Of a DNA stretch of 64,000 nucleotides, positions 48,536-58,450 are shown in pieces. The DNA lies in the NCBI RefSeq assembly GCF_016772475.1, contig NZ_CP068595.1:3968001-4032000 (forward strand). Direction: 5' to 3'. This DNA is from Paenibacillus sonchi. Lineage in GTDB: Bacteria > Bacillota > Bacilli > Paenibacillales > Paenibacillaceae. The position numbers and the translations under genes are program-made. Positions within the stretch are counted from its first letter, which is position 1, and each line of letters begins with the position of its first letter. The notes beneath the pieces are model-generated. The model was given only the letters and a program-made list of their open reading frames with translations. It was not told where the DNA came from and did no database searches.

Positions 48536-49087
48536 ACCGGGATTTCTCGGCAGGTGACTCATAGGTGATCTAGGCGCCTCGAAGGGATCCTGTAGGTGAC
48601 ACTCTAGCCGGTAACCGGAATTATGGCAGCGCCCGCGGGGGACGTGTATCCTGACCTGTCCGACGCCCATCTCCATTATTCCGCCCAGGATGGAAAGTTT
48701 CGGGTCAAGTGCGCCGGCATGTGAACGCTGGTTGTAACATGCGAAGGGACCGCATTGGAATGTATCATTGCGAATAGTATCGCCACCTTCGAGAGAAGCC
48801 GGGCAGCGTTATTTGCTGCATTTTGCAGAAGGCGCTGACAAATAAGCTTACCGGAATAGCAAGGAAATAAGAGCGTCCCTTATTGTTGGAGGGGGGCTCT
48901 GTTTGGTTTGCCGCCATTTTTCGGAGTGAAGCGGAGCACCCACTGAATCCCGGATTATATATGTTTGGAATACAGATAAAACAACATTGCAGTTCTTTTT
49001 ATGTTGACTTCAGAAAAAGTAAGAGTAACATGGGGATAGGCCGGCAGCCTATAAACCTAAGTGATAATTTTGATAGGAGGCATATTT

Positions 49088-49747
49088 GTGGACAGTATCA
49101 GATACAACTACAACCATTATTTGCAGGATATGAAGGAAGAACTGGGCAAGCAATGGCCCGATAACCGCACACTGAATATCGTTTGCCACGGGCACAGCGT
49201 TCCGTCGGGATATTTTGCCACCCCCGTTGTTGATAGCTTTAACGCTTACCCCCATTTGCTGCACAAGCAGGTCAAAGCGCATTATCCGTATGCTGTGCTG
49301 AATGTGATTGTTACCGGCATTGGCGGAGAAACCTCACTGTCGGGACGGACTAGAATCACCGGGGATGTACTCGGCCATCGTCCGGATGTAGTGACCATTG
49401 ATTACGGGTTGAATGACCGGGGAATCGGACTGTCCGCTGCTCAGGAGTCCTGGAAGGAAATGATTGAGCTCCTGCTGGACAGGGAAATCAAGGTAATCCT
49501 GTTGACACCAACCTGGGATCGGTCGTATGGTACAGGGGATGAGAGCTGGTTGTCCCTGCAGCAGCATACGGAGCAAATCCGGCACCTGGCGCAGGAATAC
49601 AAGGTAGGGTTATGCGACAGTTTTGCAGCTTATCAGTCGTATGTGGACGCCGGAGGCATACTTGAGGATCTGTTGTCCTATGTGAATCATCCGAATGCAC
49701 GGGGGCATGCGCTGGTTGCCGGGGAGCTGGCGAAATTTCTGCTGTAG
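49088..49747 (+). CDS. SGNH/GDSL hydrolase family protein
   Basis: This 219-aa SGNH-like hydrolase has IVCHGHSVPSGYF (block I with Ser), TGIGGETS, TIDYGLNDRGIG and the late YVNHPNARGHALVAGEL (His block). The start is GTG at 49088 after ATAGGAGG. It is encoded 18 bp before the sensor kinase gene and is probably co-transcribed with it. Likely a sugar-ester or glycan-deacetylating enzyme; no signal peptide is seen. Confidence 0.82.
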   Translation: MDSIRYNYNHYLQDMKEELGKQWPDNRTLNIVCHGHSVPSGYFATPVVDSFNAYPHLLHKQVKAHYPYAVLNVIVTGIGGETSLSGRTRITGDVLGHRPDVVTIDYGLNDRGIGLSAAQESWKEMIELLLDREIKVILLTPTWDRSYGTGDESWLSLQQHTEQIRHLAQEYKVGLCDSFAAYQSYVDAGGILEDLLSYVNHPNARGHALVAGELAKFLL

Positions 49748-49765
49748 GAAGGGGAGAAGGCATCC

Positions 49766-51595
49766 ATGAAGCTTCTGAGACAATGGGGCGGCCTGATCTG
49801 GAGCAAGTGGAGTGAACGTTTTTATCAGGTGTCCATCAAGCAGCGGGTGCTTATCTCCTTTATCGTATTGATAACGCTGTCAATCAGCGCCATGGGCGTT
49901 CTGACCTACCGGATAGCCGGGAAGGAAATTCAGAATAATGCGTTTGATACCAGCAAGGAGACGGTGGACAAAACCCTGCAGCTGCTGGACTACCGGCTGA
50001 ATGATGTGGCGATGTCGGTCCAGTCCCTGATGCTGAGCGATGCCTACAGGCAGATGATGATTGATGTGCAGGCTCATGATGTGACGAACTATTATGTTCA
50101 TTTATCCGAAATGCAGTACGTTCTCTCGCAGGCCACCTTCAATGAGCCGATGATTGAGAACGTTCTCATAGCGACGCCGATCGGCGACTTTTATTCCACC
50201 ACCCAGGTCCGTGCGCAGGATAACTCGTTCTACGGCTCGGAGCTGTACGACAACAGCAAAAAAAGCCCCGGCGGTTACTGGGCCAAAGGCCATTACGACC
50301 GGCTGTTCACCGGCAGCCAGCGGGTGGTTTCCTTTGTCGTGCGGGGGATTTATGAGAATACGCCTATTACCAACGTCTTCATTGTGGTCAACCTCAGGGA
50401 GAATAAAATCACCTCACTGCTTGGTCAGGGCACATCCGGAAATGACCGGAAATATCTACTTCTGAATACGGAAGGAGAGACGGTAGTACAGACAGGCTGG
50501 CCTGCCAAGGGGGAGCCCCCAAAGGACCCGGAATTTCTGCAGGACAGCACGGCGGACAGCGAGGGCAATTTCTTTTATCCTTTTGACGGTGAGAATTATC
50601 TGGTCAACTATAAGCAGTCGGCGGTTGCGCCGAACTGGATTCTCGCCGGGATGCAGTCCAAGGATCAGGTGTTGGGACAGCTCAAGGGTGTGCAGCGGGC
50701 GGTTTTGTATGTGATTCTTGTCTTTCTGCTGACGACGTGGTTTTTCTCGAACAAGCTGACGGCTGCACTGCTCCGGCCCTTGTTCAAGCTGAGCAGGCTG
50801 ATGCGCCGGGTGGAGGAGAACCAGCTCAGCGTTTCTTTTGAGAGTAAATATAACGACGAAATCGCCCAGGTGGGGTTTCAGTTCAACCGGATGATGACGG
50901 AGATCAAAACGCTGATCGAAGATGTGCGCCAGAAGGAAAAAGGCAAACGCCATGCGGAGATCCGGGCGCTGACTGCGCAGATGGAGCCACATTTTCTGTA
51001 CAACACGCTCAATACGATCTACTGCAAATCCGTGATGGGCGAAAATGATGATGTTAACGAGATGATCCTCGCTTTATCGCAAATGTTCCAGCTGGGGCTT
51101 GGCGGCGGCCAGGATCTGATTACGCTGGAGGACGAGCTTTCGCATGTGCAGCAATATTGCGCCATCCAGCAAAAATGCTATGAGAATCTGTTCGAGTATC
51201 ATGCCGAAGCCGAAGAGGAGGAGCTTTTGTCCTTCCCCATTCCCAAAATACTGCTGCAGCCGCTTGTAGAGAACAGCATCCAGCACGGGTTCTCGGACCG
51301 GCGGAGCGGCGGCTGCATCCATGTGCGGATTTCGCTGGAGCAGTCCATGCTGCATATTGTGGTGGAGGATAACGGCAAAGGCATGGATGCCGCCAAAGTG
51401 GAGCAGGGAATGGCCAAACGGGAGATTTCGAAAAAAGGCTATGCCCTGGTCAATATCAGGCACCGGCTCCAGCTGTATTATGGCGATGAGGCACGGATGG
51501 AGCTGTCCGGCCAGGCGGGCGTGGGCTCGCGCACAGATCTGTGGATACCGCTTAGCCCGCTGAGGGAAGAGGGAGGAAATTATGGAATATCCTGA
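49766..51595 (+). CDS. YesM-type sensor histidine kinase
   Basis: This 609-aa membrane kinase has TM1 near residues 27-47, a large extracellular sensor (about 50-310), TM2 near 313-333, a HAMP domain, the His_kinase block QMEPHFLYNTLNTIYC with phospho-His409, and an HATPase domain (VENSIQHGF, EDNGKGM). YesM kinases in Bacillales sense extracellular sugars and act with an AraC-type response regulator, encoded next with a 14-base overlap. Confidence 0.93.
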   Translation: MKLLRQWGGLIWSKWSERFYQVSIKQRVLISFIVLITLSISAMGVLTYRIAGKEIQNNAFDTSKETVDKTLQLLDYRLNDVAMSVQSLMLSDAYRQMMIDVQAHDVTNYYVHLSEMQYVLSQATFNEPMIENVLIATPIGDFYSTTQVRAQDNSFYGSELYDNSKKSPGGYWAKGHYDRLFTGSQRVVSFVVRGIYENTPITNVFIVVNLRENKITSLLGQGTSGNDRKYLLLNTEGETVVQTGWPAKGEPPKDPEFLQDSTADSEGNFFYPFDGENYLVNYKQSAVAPNWILAGMQSKDQVLGQLKGVQRAVLYVILVFLLTTWFFSNKLTAALLRPLFKLSRLMRRVEENQLSVSFESKYNDEIAQVGFQFNRMMTEIKTLIEDVRQKEKGKRHAEIRALTAQMEPHFLYNTLNTIYCKSVMGENDDVNEMILALSQMFQLGLGGGQDLITLEDELSHVQQYCAIQQKCYENLFEYHAEAEEEELLSFPIPKILLQPLVENSIQHGFSDRRSGGCIHVRISLEQSMLHIVVEDNGKGMDAAKVEQGMAKREISKKGYALVNIRHRLQLYYGDEARMELSGQAGVGSRTDLWIPLSPLREEGGNYGIS

Positions 51596-53207
51596 AGCGA
51601 AACCAGTTAAAATCTGCGTTATCGATGATATTAAAAGTGTGGTGGACATGATCACCCGCAAGCCGCAATGGCAGGAGTACGGCATCGAGGTGGCCGGCAC
51701 AGCGCTCGACGGGGAAGAAGGGCTGCAGATGGTCCGGGAAATGAAGCCTGATATTGTGCTTACAGATATCCGCATGCCGCGTATGGACGGCCTGGAGATG
51801 ACCCGGGCGATTCTGGAGTTTGCCCCGCACTGTAAAATTATTATTCTCAGCGCATACTCGGAGTTCTCCTATGCCCAGCAGGCGATTCGGCTTGGGGCGA
51901 TGGATTTTGTCAAAAAGCCCTTCTCGCTGGAGGAGATAGTGAACGTCGTGCTGAAAGCCAAGGCGCTGTGCCTGGAGGAACGCGAAGAGCAGGAGAAGAT
52001 CATGGCCATGCAGGCCCAGATCAAAGAGAGCCTGCCGATTCTGCGCCAGGAGTATTTAACCTTCCTGATGCAGCACAGGACAACGGAGTCGAGTGCGAAA
52101 GCCCGCTGGGAGTATCTTGGCATTCCGCTGGCGCAGGAGAATTTCACAGTGTTTATCGTGGAGATTGACCATTTTGCCGAGAAATACGGCCGCCAGCCGG
52201 TGCAGGAAATCGAGCTGATCCGCTTCAGTCTGCAAAATATACTGGAGGAGACGATCCAGGCCTGGACACAGGGAGTCATCTTCCGCGAGGCGACGAACCG
52301 CTATGTCTGCATCATCAACGGGGGTGACCCCCATGCTGCCGGGCTGATCACGGAAGCCTGCTGTGCGAATGTCAGCCGTTATTCCCGCTGCACGGTCTCG
52401 ATCGGGGTGGGACTCTGCGTGGCTGCGATCCATGAGCTGGCGGATTCCTACGCACAGGCGCTCAGCGCGCTGGCGTACCATTTCTATACCGGTGGAAACG
52501 CTGTGTACAGTTACGCGAGCATCGTGCATAAACCCCGGGCCGCGAGCCATTATTCCGTTACCGCCGAACAGGAATTTCTTTTTGCACTGCGTTCAGGCAA
52601 CCGTGAGAAAAGCCTGCTGGTGCTGCAGCAGATTTTTGATGAGCTGCTGCAGCTCGACCCGCTGCCTGCCCCGCAGTATGTGGAGAACATCGGCTACGAG
52701 CTGTCCTTCAAAATCTGCCGGGTCATGCTGGAGCTGTTCCCCTATGAGAAGGTCCAGCCGCTGGAGCAGCAGGTGAACCAGCTGAAGAACCGCCTGCATC
52801 CTTCACTGCAGGAGATCCGCTCCCTGCTCGAAGGATTATGCGCCGAGGCCTGCCGCTGGATTGAGGAGGAGCGTTCGGTCGAATCCACCCGGATTATCCA
52901 GCAGGCCAAGGCCTACATTTGCGCCAATCTGCACACCAGCCTGACGCTGGAGCAGGTGGCGAAGCAGATCAACCTCAGCCAGGGTTATTTCTCGAACCTG
53001 TTCAAGAAGGTGTCAGGCATCTCCTTTCAGCAGTTCGTCATGCACGAGAAGATGGAAAAGGCCAAGACCATGCTGATTGAAGGGATGCAGGTGCAGGAAA
53101 TCGCTATGGAGCTCGGCTACGAGCACCGCCGCTACTTCAGCGAGGTGTTCAAGAAATACACTGACATGACCCCGTCGGAGTTCAAGATTTCTTATCTCGG
53201 CAGGTGA
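51582..53207 (+). CDS. AraC-type response regulator (YesN-like)
   Basis: This 541-aa protein has a receiver domain (residues 10-125; phospho-Asp62 in VLTDIRMPRMDG, Lys in FVKKPFS), a long middle region, and a C-terminal AraC/XylS double helix-turn-helix (LTLEQVAKQINLSQGYFSNLFKKVSG, then VQEIAMELGYEHRRYFSEVFKKYTDMTPSEF). It most likely activates the sugar transporter genes downstream of the hairpin array. Confidence 0.93.
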   Translation: MEYPEAKPVKICVIDDIKSVVDMITRKPQWQEYGIEVAGTALDGEEGLQMVREMKPDIVLTDIRMPRMDGLEMTRAILEFAPHCKIIILSAYSEFSYAQQAIRLGAMDFVKKPFSLEEIVNVVLKAKALCLEEREEQEKIMAMQAQIKESLPILRQEYLTFLMQHRTTESSAKARWEYLGIPLAQENFTVFIVEIDHFAEKYGRQPVQEIELIRFSLQNILEETIQAWTQGVIFREATNRYVCIINGGDPHAAGLITEACCANVSRYSRCTVSIGVGLCVAAIHELADSYAQALSALAYHFYTGGNAVYSYASIVHKPRAASHYSVTAEQEFLFALRSGNREKSLLVLQQIFDELLQLDPLPAPQYVENIGYELSFKICRVMLELFPYEKVQPLEQQVNQLKNRLHPSLQEIRSLLEGLCAEACRWIEEERSVESTRIIQQAKAYICANLHTSLTLEQVAKQINLSQGYFSNLFKKVSGISFQQFVMHEKMEKAKTMLIEGMQVQEIAMELGYEHRRYFSEVFKKYTDMTPSEFKISYLGR

Positions 53208-53352
53208 AGTAAAGCGGCAGCCATGCAGGTTGCTTGTGCAAGCGAAACCAAAGATAGTTTTACCTCTCATTTTGTGTTGCAGCGTGTGAGAGGGGAAATC
53301 AAAGGTAGTTTCTCTTAGAACGTTAGCATGGAACGTCGGTTGATTGCACGGA

Positions 53353-53733
53353 AACAACGGCAGAAATGCCGTTGTTGGGTGCGTCGCAGCGGGAAAAGGC
53401 GGAAACAACGGCAGAAATGCCGTTGTTGGGTGCGTCGCGGCGGGAACAGGCGGAAACAACGGCAGAAATGCCGTTGTTGGGTGCGTCGCAGCGGGAACAG
53501 GCGGAAACAACGGCAGAAATGCCGTTGTTGGGTGCGTCGCAGCGGGAACAGGCGGAAACAACGGCAGAAATGCTGTTGTTGGGTGCGTCGCGGCGGGAAC
53601 AGGCGGAAACAACGGCAGAAATGCCGTTGTTGGAGGCGTCGCAGCGGGAACAGGCGGAAACAACGGCAGAAATGCCGTTGTTGGAGGCGTCGCAGCGGGA
53701 ACAAGCGGAAACAACGGCAGAAATGCCGTTGTT
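53353..53733 (+). repeat. 51-bp hairpin array, 8 units
   Basis: Hairpins start at 53353, 53404, 53455, 53506, 53557, 53608, 53659 and 53710, exactly 51 bp apart. Each has 10-bp arms AACAACGGCA and TGCCGTTGTT around GAAA (a GNRA tetraloop in plus-strand RNA). The unit starting at 53557 has TGCTGTTGTT, a wobble-compatible change. The 27-bp linkers start GGGTGCGTCG (GGAGGCGTCG in later units). The unit length is a multiple of three and contains no stop in any of six frames. Bases 53208-53352 and 53734-53960 show no convincing gene. Confidence 0.95.
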
Positions 53734-53960
53734 GGACATGCTGCCGCCAAGAGAGCTGCCGCCAAGAGCGCTGCCACCTGGCGCCGCCGCTGCGCCATTG
53801 CCAGCGAGCCAATGCCGCCGGGCGCAGCGAAGCCCCCGGCGGCCCAGCCTGTTTCAATGTACGAATCCACAGGGATGGACGATCCGCTGATGCTGCGGGG
53901 TTCATCCCCGTTTGGCATGGAGTCCAGCAAATTTCTGCCCTTAATGTGGGTTTACCCGCA

Positions 53961-53989
53961 TTATGCAGATGCATAGCCTGCCCTATAAT
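53961..53989 (+). promoter_or_regulatory. Candidate promoter of the second sugar ABC operon
   Basis: A consensus TATAAT at 53984-53989 lies 17 bp after a weak TTATGC (53961-53966), 50 bp before the binding-protein start. A weak -35 fits activation by the AraC-type regulator. Confidence 0.5.
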
Positions 53990-54038
53990 CAGGGTGTAAG
54001 GCAAACACAGCTTTGAACATTTAAGGGGGCTAACAGAA

Positions 54039-55436
54039 ATGAAGAAACAACTGCTTCTGACTTCACTAAGCGCGGTACTGGCATTCGGCCTGGCCGCTTG
54101 CGGCAACTCCAATACCGCTGAAAATTCCGGAGAGGCCTCAAACGCGGGGAAAGCATCAGACGCGGGAGCGGCATCGGGCGAAAAAACCAAAATCACTTAC
54201 TGGACGGGTGACCGCCATGACGCTGAATTTGTGAAGGAGAAGGTAGCCGAATTCAACGAAACGAATACCGACGGCATTGAGGTGGAGCTGGTTGTCAAGG
54301 GTGACGATTTCGATACTGCACTGGACCTGTCCTTCCAGACTGCCGACTCTCCGGATGTAATCCGGGTGAAGGAGAACACCATCGGCACCTTTTATAAAAA
54401 AGAGTATCTCGCTCCAATCGATGAATATCTGTCAGATGACATGAAGGCGAAATTTCCGGAGATGACGGATCTGAACACCTTTGACGGCAAACGCTACAGC
54501 CTGCCGAACTACGGGACAACCATGCGCCTGATCTACAACAAGGATCTGTTTGTCAAAGCGGGGGTTACGAATCCGCCGACCACTCTGCAGGAATTGGTGG
54601 ATACCGCCAAGAAGCTGACTGCTGCGGGCAAAGCGGACGGCGCTTACGGCTTTGCACAGAATTTCAAAAGTCCAGCCAGCGCATTTGGGCGTTCGGCCCG
54701 CGTCATTGCTGAGATGAGCGGGTTCGGCGGCTTTGGTTATGATTTCAAGACAGCGCGTTTTGACTTCAGCGGCTTCAAGCCCATTATTGAGGCCTTCAAG
54801 CAGATCAGGGACGACGGCAGCATGCTGCCGGGTGTGGAATCGCTGGATATCGACCCGCTGCGGGCACAGTTTGCCGAAGGCAAGATCGGGATGTACCTCA
54901 GCTTCTCCTCAGAGCCTGGGGTCTACAGCACACAGTTTCCGGCCAAAATCGACTGGGCTGCGGCACCCGCTCCAACGATTGACGGCAAGGTCAAGGGCGC
55001 TTCCGGCTTCCTCGGCGGACAATGGCTGGCTCTGAGCTCCAAGTCCAAGCATAAGGATGCTGCCTGGAAGTTCATGGAGTACATGTACAGCGATCAAATG
55101 CTGACAACCTATCAGGAAAAAGGCTTTGGCATCTCGATGGTTCCTTCCATCAGCGCTACAGCCAAAACCCCGGAGGTCAACGGTATCGAAGGTTTCCTGC
55201 CGAACCAATATGACGGTGTATGGCCGGTATATCCATCGGTGGCGCCAGAAGGCATGAAATCAGATGACGCTTTCTTCAAATACATGCTGAACGGCGGAGA
55301 TTTGGATGCTGCCATCTCCGATCTGAACAAGCGCTACAACGCTGCACTGGATGATGCGATCAAGAATGACGGCCTGAAAGCAGAACCGGACCCAAGCTTT
55401 GACCCGGCCGCGCTTGCCGGCAAATTTGCCAAATAG
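54039..55436 (+). CDS. Extracellular sugar-binding lipoprotein of second ABC importer
   Basis: This 465-aa family 1 solute-binding protein has lipobox LAAC (Cys21) followed by a Ser/Ala/Gly-rich linker. The mature start is KITYWTGDRHDAEFVKEKVAEFNE; LPNYGTTMRLIYNKDLFVKAG and GGQWLALSSKSKHKDAAWKFMEYM are typical. The operon with two permeases, a GH130 phosphorylase and a large glycosidase-like protein suggests a beta-mannoside or related oligosaccharide as ligand. Start follows AGGGGG. Confidence 0.92.
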   Translation: MKKQLLLTSLSAVLAFGLAACGNSNTAENSGEASNAGKASDAGAASGEKTKITYWTGDRHDAEFVKEKVAEFNETNTDGIEVELVVKGDDFDTALDLSFQTADSPDVIRVKENTIGTFYKKEYLAPIDEYLSDDMKAKFPEMTDLNTFDGKRYSLPNYGTTMRLIYNKDLFVKAGVTNPPTTLQELVDTAKKLTAAGKADGAYGFAQNFKSPASAFGRSARVIAEMSGFGGFGYDFKTARFDFSGFKPIIEAFKQIRDDGSMLPGVESLDIDPLRAQFAEGKIGMYLSFSSEPGVYSTQFPAKIDWAAAPAPTIDGKVKGASGFLGGQWLALSSKSKHKDAAWKFMEYMYSDQMLTTYQEKGFGISMVPSISATAKTPEVNGIEGFLPNQYDGVWPVYPSVAPEGMKSDDAFFKYMLNGGDLDAAISDLNKRYNAALDDAIKNDGLKAEPDPSFDPAALAGKFAK

Positions 55437-55542
55437 TTAAGCCAAGCTAATTCAAGCGGTTTATAGAGATGACCTGGGGAGGGGATTATTCCCCCATCCT
55501 CACCGGTCTGCTGTAAGACAGGAAAGGAGCCTGGAAGAACCC

Positions 55543-56445
55543 ATGAACAAATCCAAGAATGCCGCGTTTGCCTACAGCTTTCTGCTGCCGAGCGCACTGC
55601 TCACGCTGGTGCTGGGAATTTACCCGATTGCCTGGGCATTCCGCTACATGTTCTACAACTACAAGGGCTATGGAACAGCCCGGTTCATCGGCCTCGATAA
55701 TTTTAGCCGGATTTTGCGCGACACAGAGTTTTGGAACTCGGTCGTGAATACATTTGTGTATGCGGGGGGCAAGCTGCTGCTCTCGATCCCGCTGTCCCTG
55801 CTGCTGGCAGCGATTCTGAACCGCAAGATCAGGGGCAGACAGCTGCTGCGGGCAGTCTTTTTTATGCCTACGGTAATCAGTACAGCCGTCATGGCTGTGG
55901 TTTTTTTTACCATCTTCAACTCCTATAACGGGATTCTGAACCAGTTCCTGATCAAATTTAACATTTCATCCTCCGGCATTGACTGGCTGGGTCCGAAGCA
56001 TGCCATGCTTACGGTCATTCTGGTAGCGGTGTGGGGCGCTGTCGGCAACTATATGCTGCTGTTCCTGGCCGGACTCCAGAATATTCCCGAGGATGTTTAC
56101 GAGAGCTCTTCTTTGGACGGAGCCAATAAAATACAGCAGTTCCGCTTCATCACCCTGCCGATGCTCGGACCTGTGCTGCAGATGGTCATCATGCTGGCAA
56201 TTATCAATGCGCTGAAGGGCTATGAGAGCATAATGGTACTCACCGAAGGCGGTCCTGCCGGTAAAACGGAAGTAATGTTCCTTTACCTGTATAAGCTGTT
56301 CTTTCCGGTCGGCGGCAGCGCAGCCTCTACCCAGGTGCAGGAGTTTGGATATGGCAGTGCAGTCGCGTTCGTGTCTGCAGTCATCGTGGGAATGATATCG
56401 CTGATCTATTTCTACGCCTCCAGACGAATGAATCGGATCGATTGA
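55543..56445 (+). CDS. ABC sugar transporter permease (MalF-type)
   Basis: This 300-aa permease has six membrane helices and the EAA loop YESSSLDGANKIQQFRFITLPML. Start ATG 55543 follows AAAGGAG at 55522-55528, about 14 bases upstream. It pairs with the permease encoded 14 bp downstream; the ATPase is not in the window. Confidence 0.93.
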   Translation: MNKSKNAAFAYSFLLPSALLTLVLGIYPIAWAFRYMFYNYKGYGTARFIGLDNFSRILRDTEFWNSVVNTFVYAGGKLLLSIPLSLLLAAILNRKIRGRQLLRAVFFMPTVISTAVMAVVFFTIFNSYNGILNQFLIKFNISSSGIDWLGPKHAMLTVILVAVWGAVGNYMLLFLAGLQNIPEDVYESSSLDGANKIQQFRFITLPMLGPVLQMVIMLAIINALKGYESIMVLTEGGPAGKTEVMFLYLYKLFFPVGGSAASTQVQEFGYGSAVAFVSAVIVGMISLIYFYASRRMNRID

Positions 56446-56458
56446 GGAGAGATGTGAC

Positions 56459-57295
56459 ATGAGAACAAAAGAGATAACGGGAAAGACGGTTTTATGGATC
56501 TTTTTGCTGGCACTCGCCTTTGTAACCTTGATCCCTGTTGTGATTACCATACTCGGCTCGTTCAAAACAAACAGTGAATTGACTACAGGCGCAACCTTTC
56601 TGCCAAGCAAGTGGCATTTCTCCAACTACGCCGAAGCTTGGGACCAGGCCAATTTCTCCACATATACGGTGAACAGTCTGATCGTGTCACTGTCCACGGT
56701 AGCCGGCACGCTGCTGGTAGCTTCCATGGCTGCTTATGTGGTAGACCGGATGGACTTTATCGGCAAAAAAATCTATGTTGGCATGCAGTCGTTCACGATG
56801 TTTGTCGCCGTTGGGGCAGTGGTGCTGCGTCCGCAGTTCGATCTGATGGTCAAGCTGCATCTGCACAGCTCGCTGTGGGGTGTCATACTGATTCTGATCT
56901 CCGCGCATGCTTCGATCTTTTTTATCCTGCTGAGCTTCATGAAAGGCATTCCGCGTGAGCTAGACGAAGCTGCACGGATCGACGGAAGTTCGCTGGCCCG
57001 CACCTTCTGGACTATTATCCTGCCGCTGCTGGGTCCCGGCCTTGGTGTTGGAGCTTTGTTCACCTTCCGCGGCGCATGGAATGAATACCTGCTGCCGCTC
57101 GTGTTCACGATGACGAAGCCGGAGCTGCAGACACTTACCGTTGGTTTGGCGAACCTGAAATACGGCATTTCCGCTGCCTCGCAGACCCATTACATGATGG
57201 CCGGTGCCTGCTTGTCCATTCTGCCGATTCTCATAGCCTATGTGTTTGCCAATAAATCCTTTATGCAGATGACGGCCGGTTCCCTGAAGGGATAA
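56459..57295 (+). CDS. ABC sugar transporter permease (MalG-type)
   Basis: This 278-aa permease has six helices and the EAA loop DEAARIDGSSLARTFWTIILPLLGP. The N-terminus (GKTVLWIFLLALAFVTLIPVV) is the first helix. Start follows GAGGAGA. It completes the membrane part of the second importer. Confidence 0.93.
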   Translation: MRTKEITGKTVLWIFLLALAFVTLIPVVITILGSFKTNSELTTGATFLPSKWHFSNYAEAWDQANFSTYTVNSLIVSLSTVAGTLLVASMAAYVVDRMDFIGKKIYVGMQSFTMFVAVGAVVLRPQFDLMVKLHLHSSLWGVILILISAHASIFFILLSFMKGIPRELDEAARIDGSSLARTFWTIILPLLGPGLGVGALFTFRGAWNEYLLPLVFTMTKPELQTLTVGLANLKYGISAASQTHYMMAGACLSILPILIAYVFANKSFMQMTAGSLKG

Positions 57296-57416
57296 GCGCC
57301 CGCTCCGGCATTCGCTGACATGCTATTAACTATCAGTACTGCGTATAACAGTGGAAATAGAAGTATTTTTGAGACTCTGACTAATCCTACTAGTCAATAA
57401 TCAGGAGGTTTACAGC

Positions 57417-58418
57417 ATGACAGTTCAGGTTCCCGCAATTCTAACATCCAGTCCGGTGATTCACCGCTATGAAGGCAATCCGGTGCTGGACGCGTCTAAG
57501 GTTCCCTATAACACAGCGCTTGTGTTCAATGCAGGTGTGACCAAATTCAAAGGCAAGTATGTGATGGTGTTCCGCAACGATTATGGCTCGCTTGCTGATC
57601 AGACGATTGAGCCGCATCACACCACCGACCTGGGGATCGCCTTCAGCGATGACGGAATCCACTGGGAGGCCAGTCCCAAGAAATGCTTCAAGCTGCATGA
57701 CGAAGAGATTATCCGCGCCTACGACCCGCGCCTGACGGTGATTGGGGACCGCTGCTATATGTGTTTTGCCGTGGATACCCGGCATGGCATCCGGGGCGGG
57801 ATTGCGGTGACGGATGATTTTGAGGAGTTTGAGATCCTCAGCCTGTCTTCGCCCGATCTGCGCAACATGGTTCTGTTCCCGGAAAAAATAGGCGGCAATT
57901 ACGTCCGCCTGGAGCGTCCGTTTACTGTGTACAGCCGGGGCGGCAAGGACCGTTTTGACACTTGGATCTCGGAATCTCCCGATTTGAAATATTGGGGCAA
58001 TTCCGACCTGCTGCTCGCTGTGGAGCATGTGCCGTTCGCCAATGACAAGGTGGGTCCTGCCGCGCCTCCGGTGAAGACGGATAAGGGCTGGCTGACGACC
58101 TTCCATGCGGTGGATATTGACCCTTCACGCGGCAAGCACGGCTGGGAGCCAGCCTGGAAGAAGCGGTATACTGCTGGCATCATGCTGCTGGATCTGGACA
58201 ATCCCAAAAAGATTCTCGGCATGTATAAACAGCCATTGCTCGCACCAGAGACCAGCTATGAGATTGACGGCGGCTTCCGCAACAACGTTATTTTTCCGGG
58301 CGGAATGATTCTGGAGGATAACGGCGAAGTCAAAATCTACTACGGCTCTGCGGATACGATTGAATGCCTGGCTACCGCGCATGTAGATGATCTGGTCTCC
58401 CTGTGCCTTAAAGGCTGA
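57417..58418 (+). CDS. GH130 family glycoside phosphorylase
   Basis: This 333-aa five-bladed propeller phosphorylase cleaves beta-mannosides (such as beta-1,4- or beta-1,2-mannobiose) with phosphate to give mannose-1-phosphate. The sequence shows the GH130 start YEGNPVLDASKVPYNTALVFNAGV, the VMVFRNDYG stretch, IRAYDPRLT with the catalytic-region Asp, and the late INFPGG-like VIFPGG and YYGSADT. The linkage specificity cannot be fixed by eye. It is cytoplasmic and follows the transporter genes after 121 bp. Confidence 0.9.
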   Translation: MTVQVPAILTSSPVIHRYEGNPVLDASKVPYNTALVFNAGVTKFKGKYVMVFRNDYGSLADQTIEPHHTTDLGIAFSDDGIHWEASPKKCFKLHDEEIIRAYDPRLTVIGDRCYMCFAVDTRHGIRGGIAVTDDFEEFEILSLSSPDLRNMVLFPEKIGGNYVRLERPFTVYSRGGKDRFDTWISESPDLKYWGNSDLLLAVEHVPFANDKVGPAAPPVKTDKGWLTTFHAVDIDPSRGKHGWEPAWKKRYTAGIMLLDLDNPKKILGMYKQPLLAPETSYEIDGGFRNNVIFPGGMILEDNGEVKIYYGSADTIECLATAHVDDLVSLCLKG

Positions 58419-58450
58419 TAGCGAGGATGACGAGCGGGGAGACGAACAGG

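Noticed and set aside
53353..53733. CRISPR array
   Set aside because: The 27-bp linkers are themselves nearly identical between units and the repeats are simple hairpins; there are no unique spacers and no cas genes nearby.
53344..53976. Protein of 17-residue repeats (plus strand) and similar long frames on both strands over the array
   Set aside because: All six frames are open simply because the 51-bp unit has no stop codon. No convincing ribosome site precedes any of them, so no coding feature is called; kept only as a finding.
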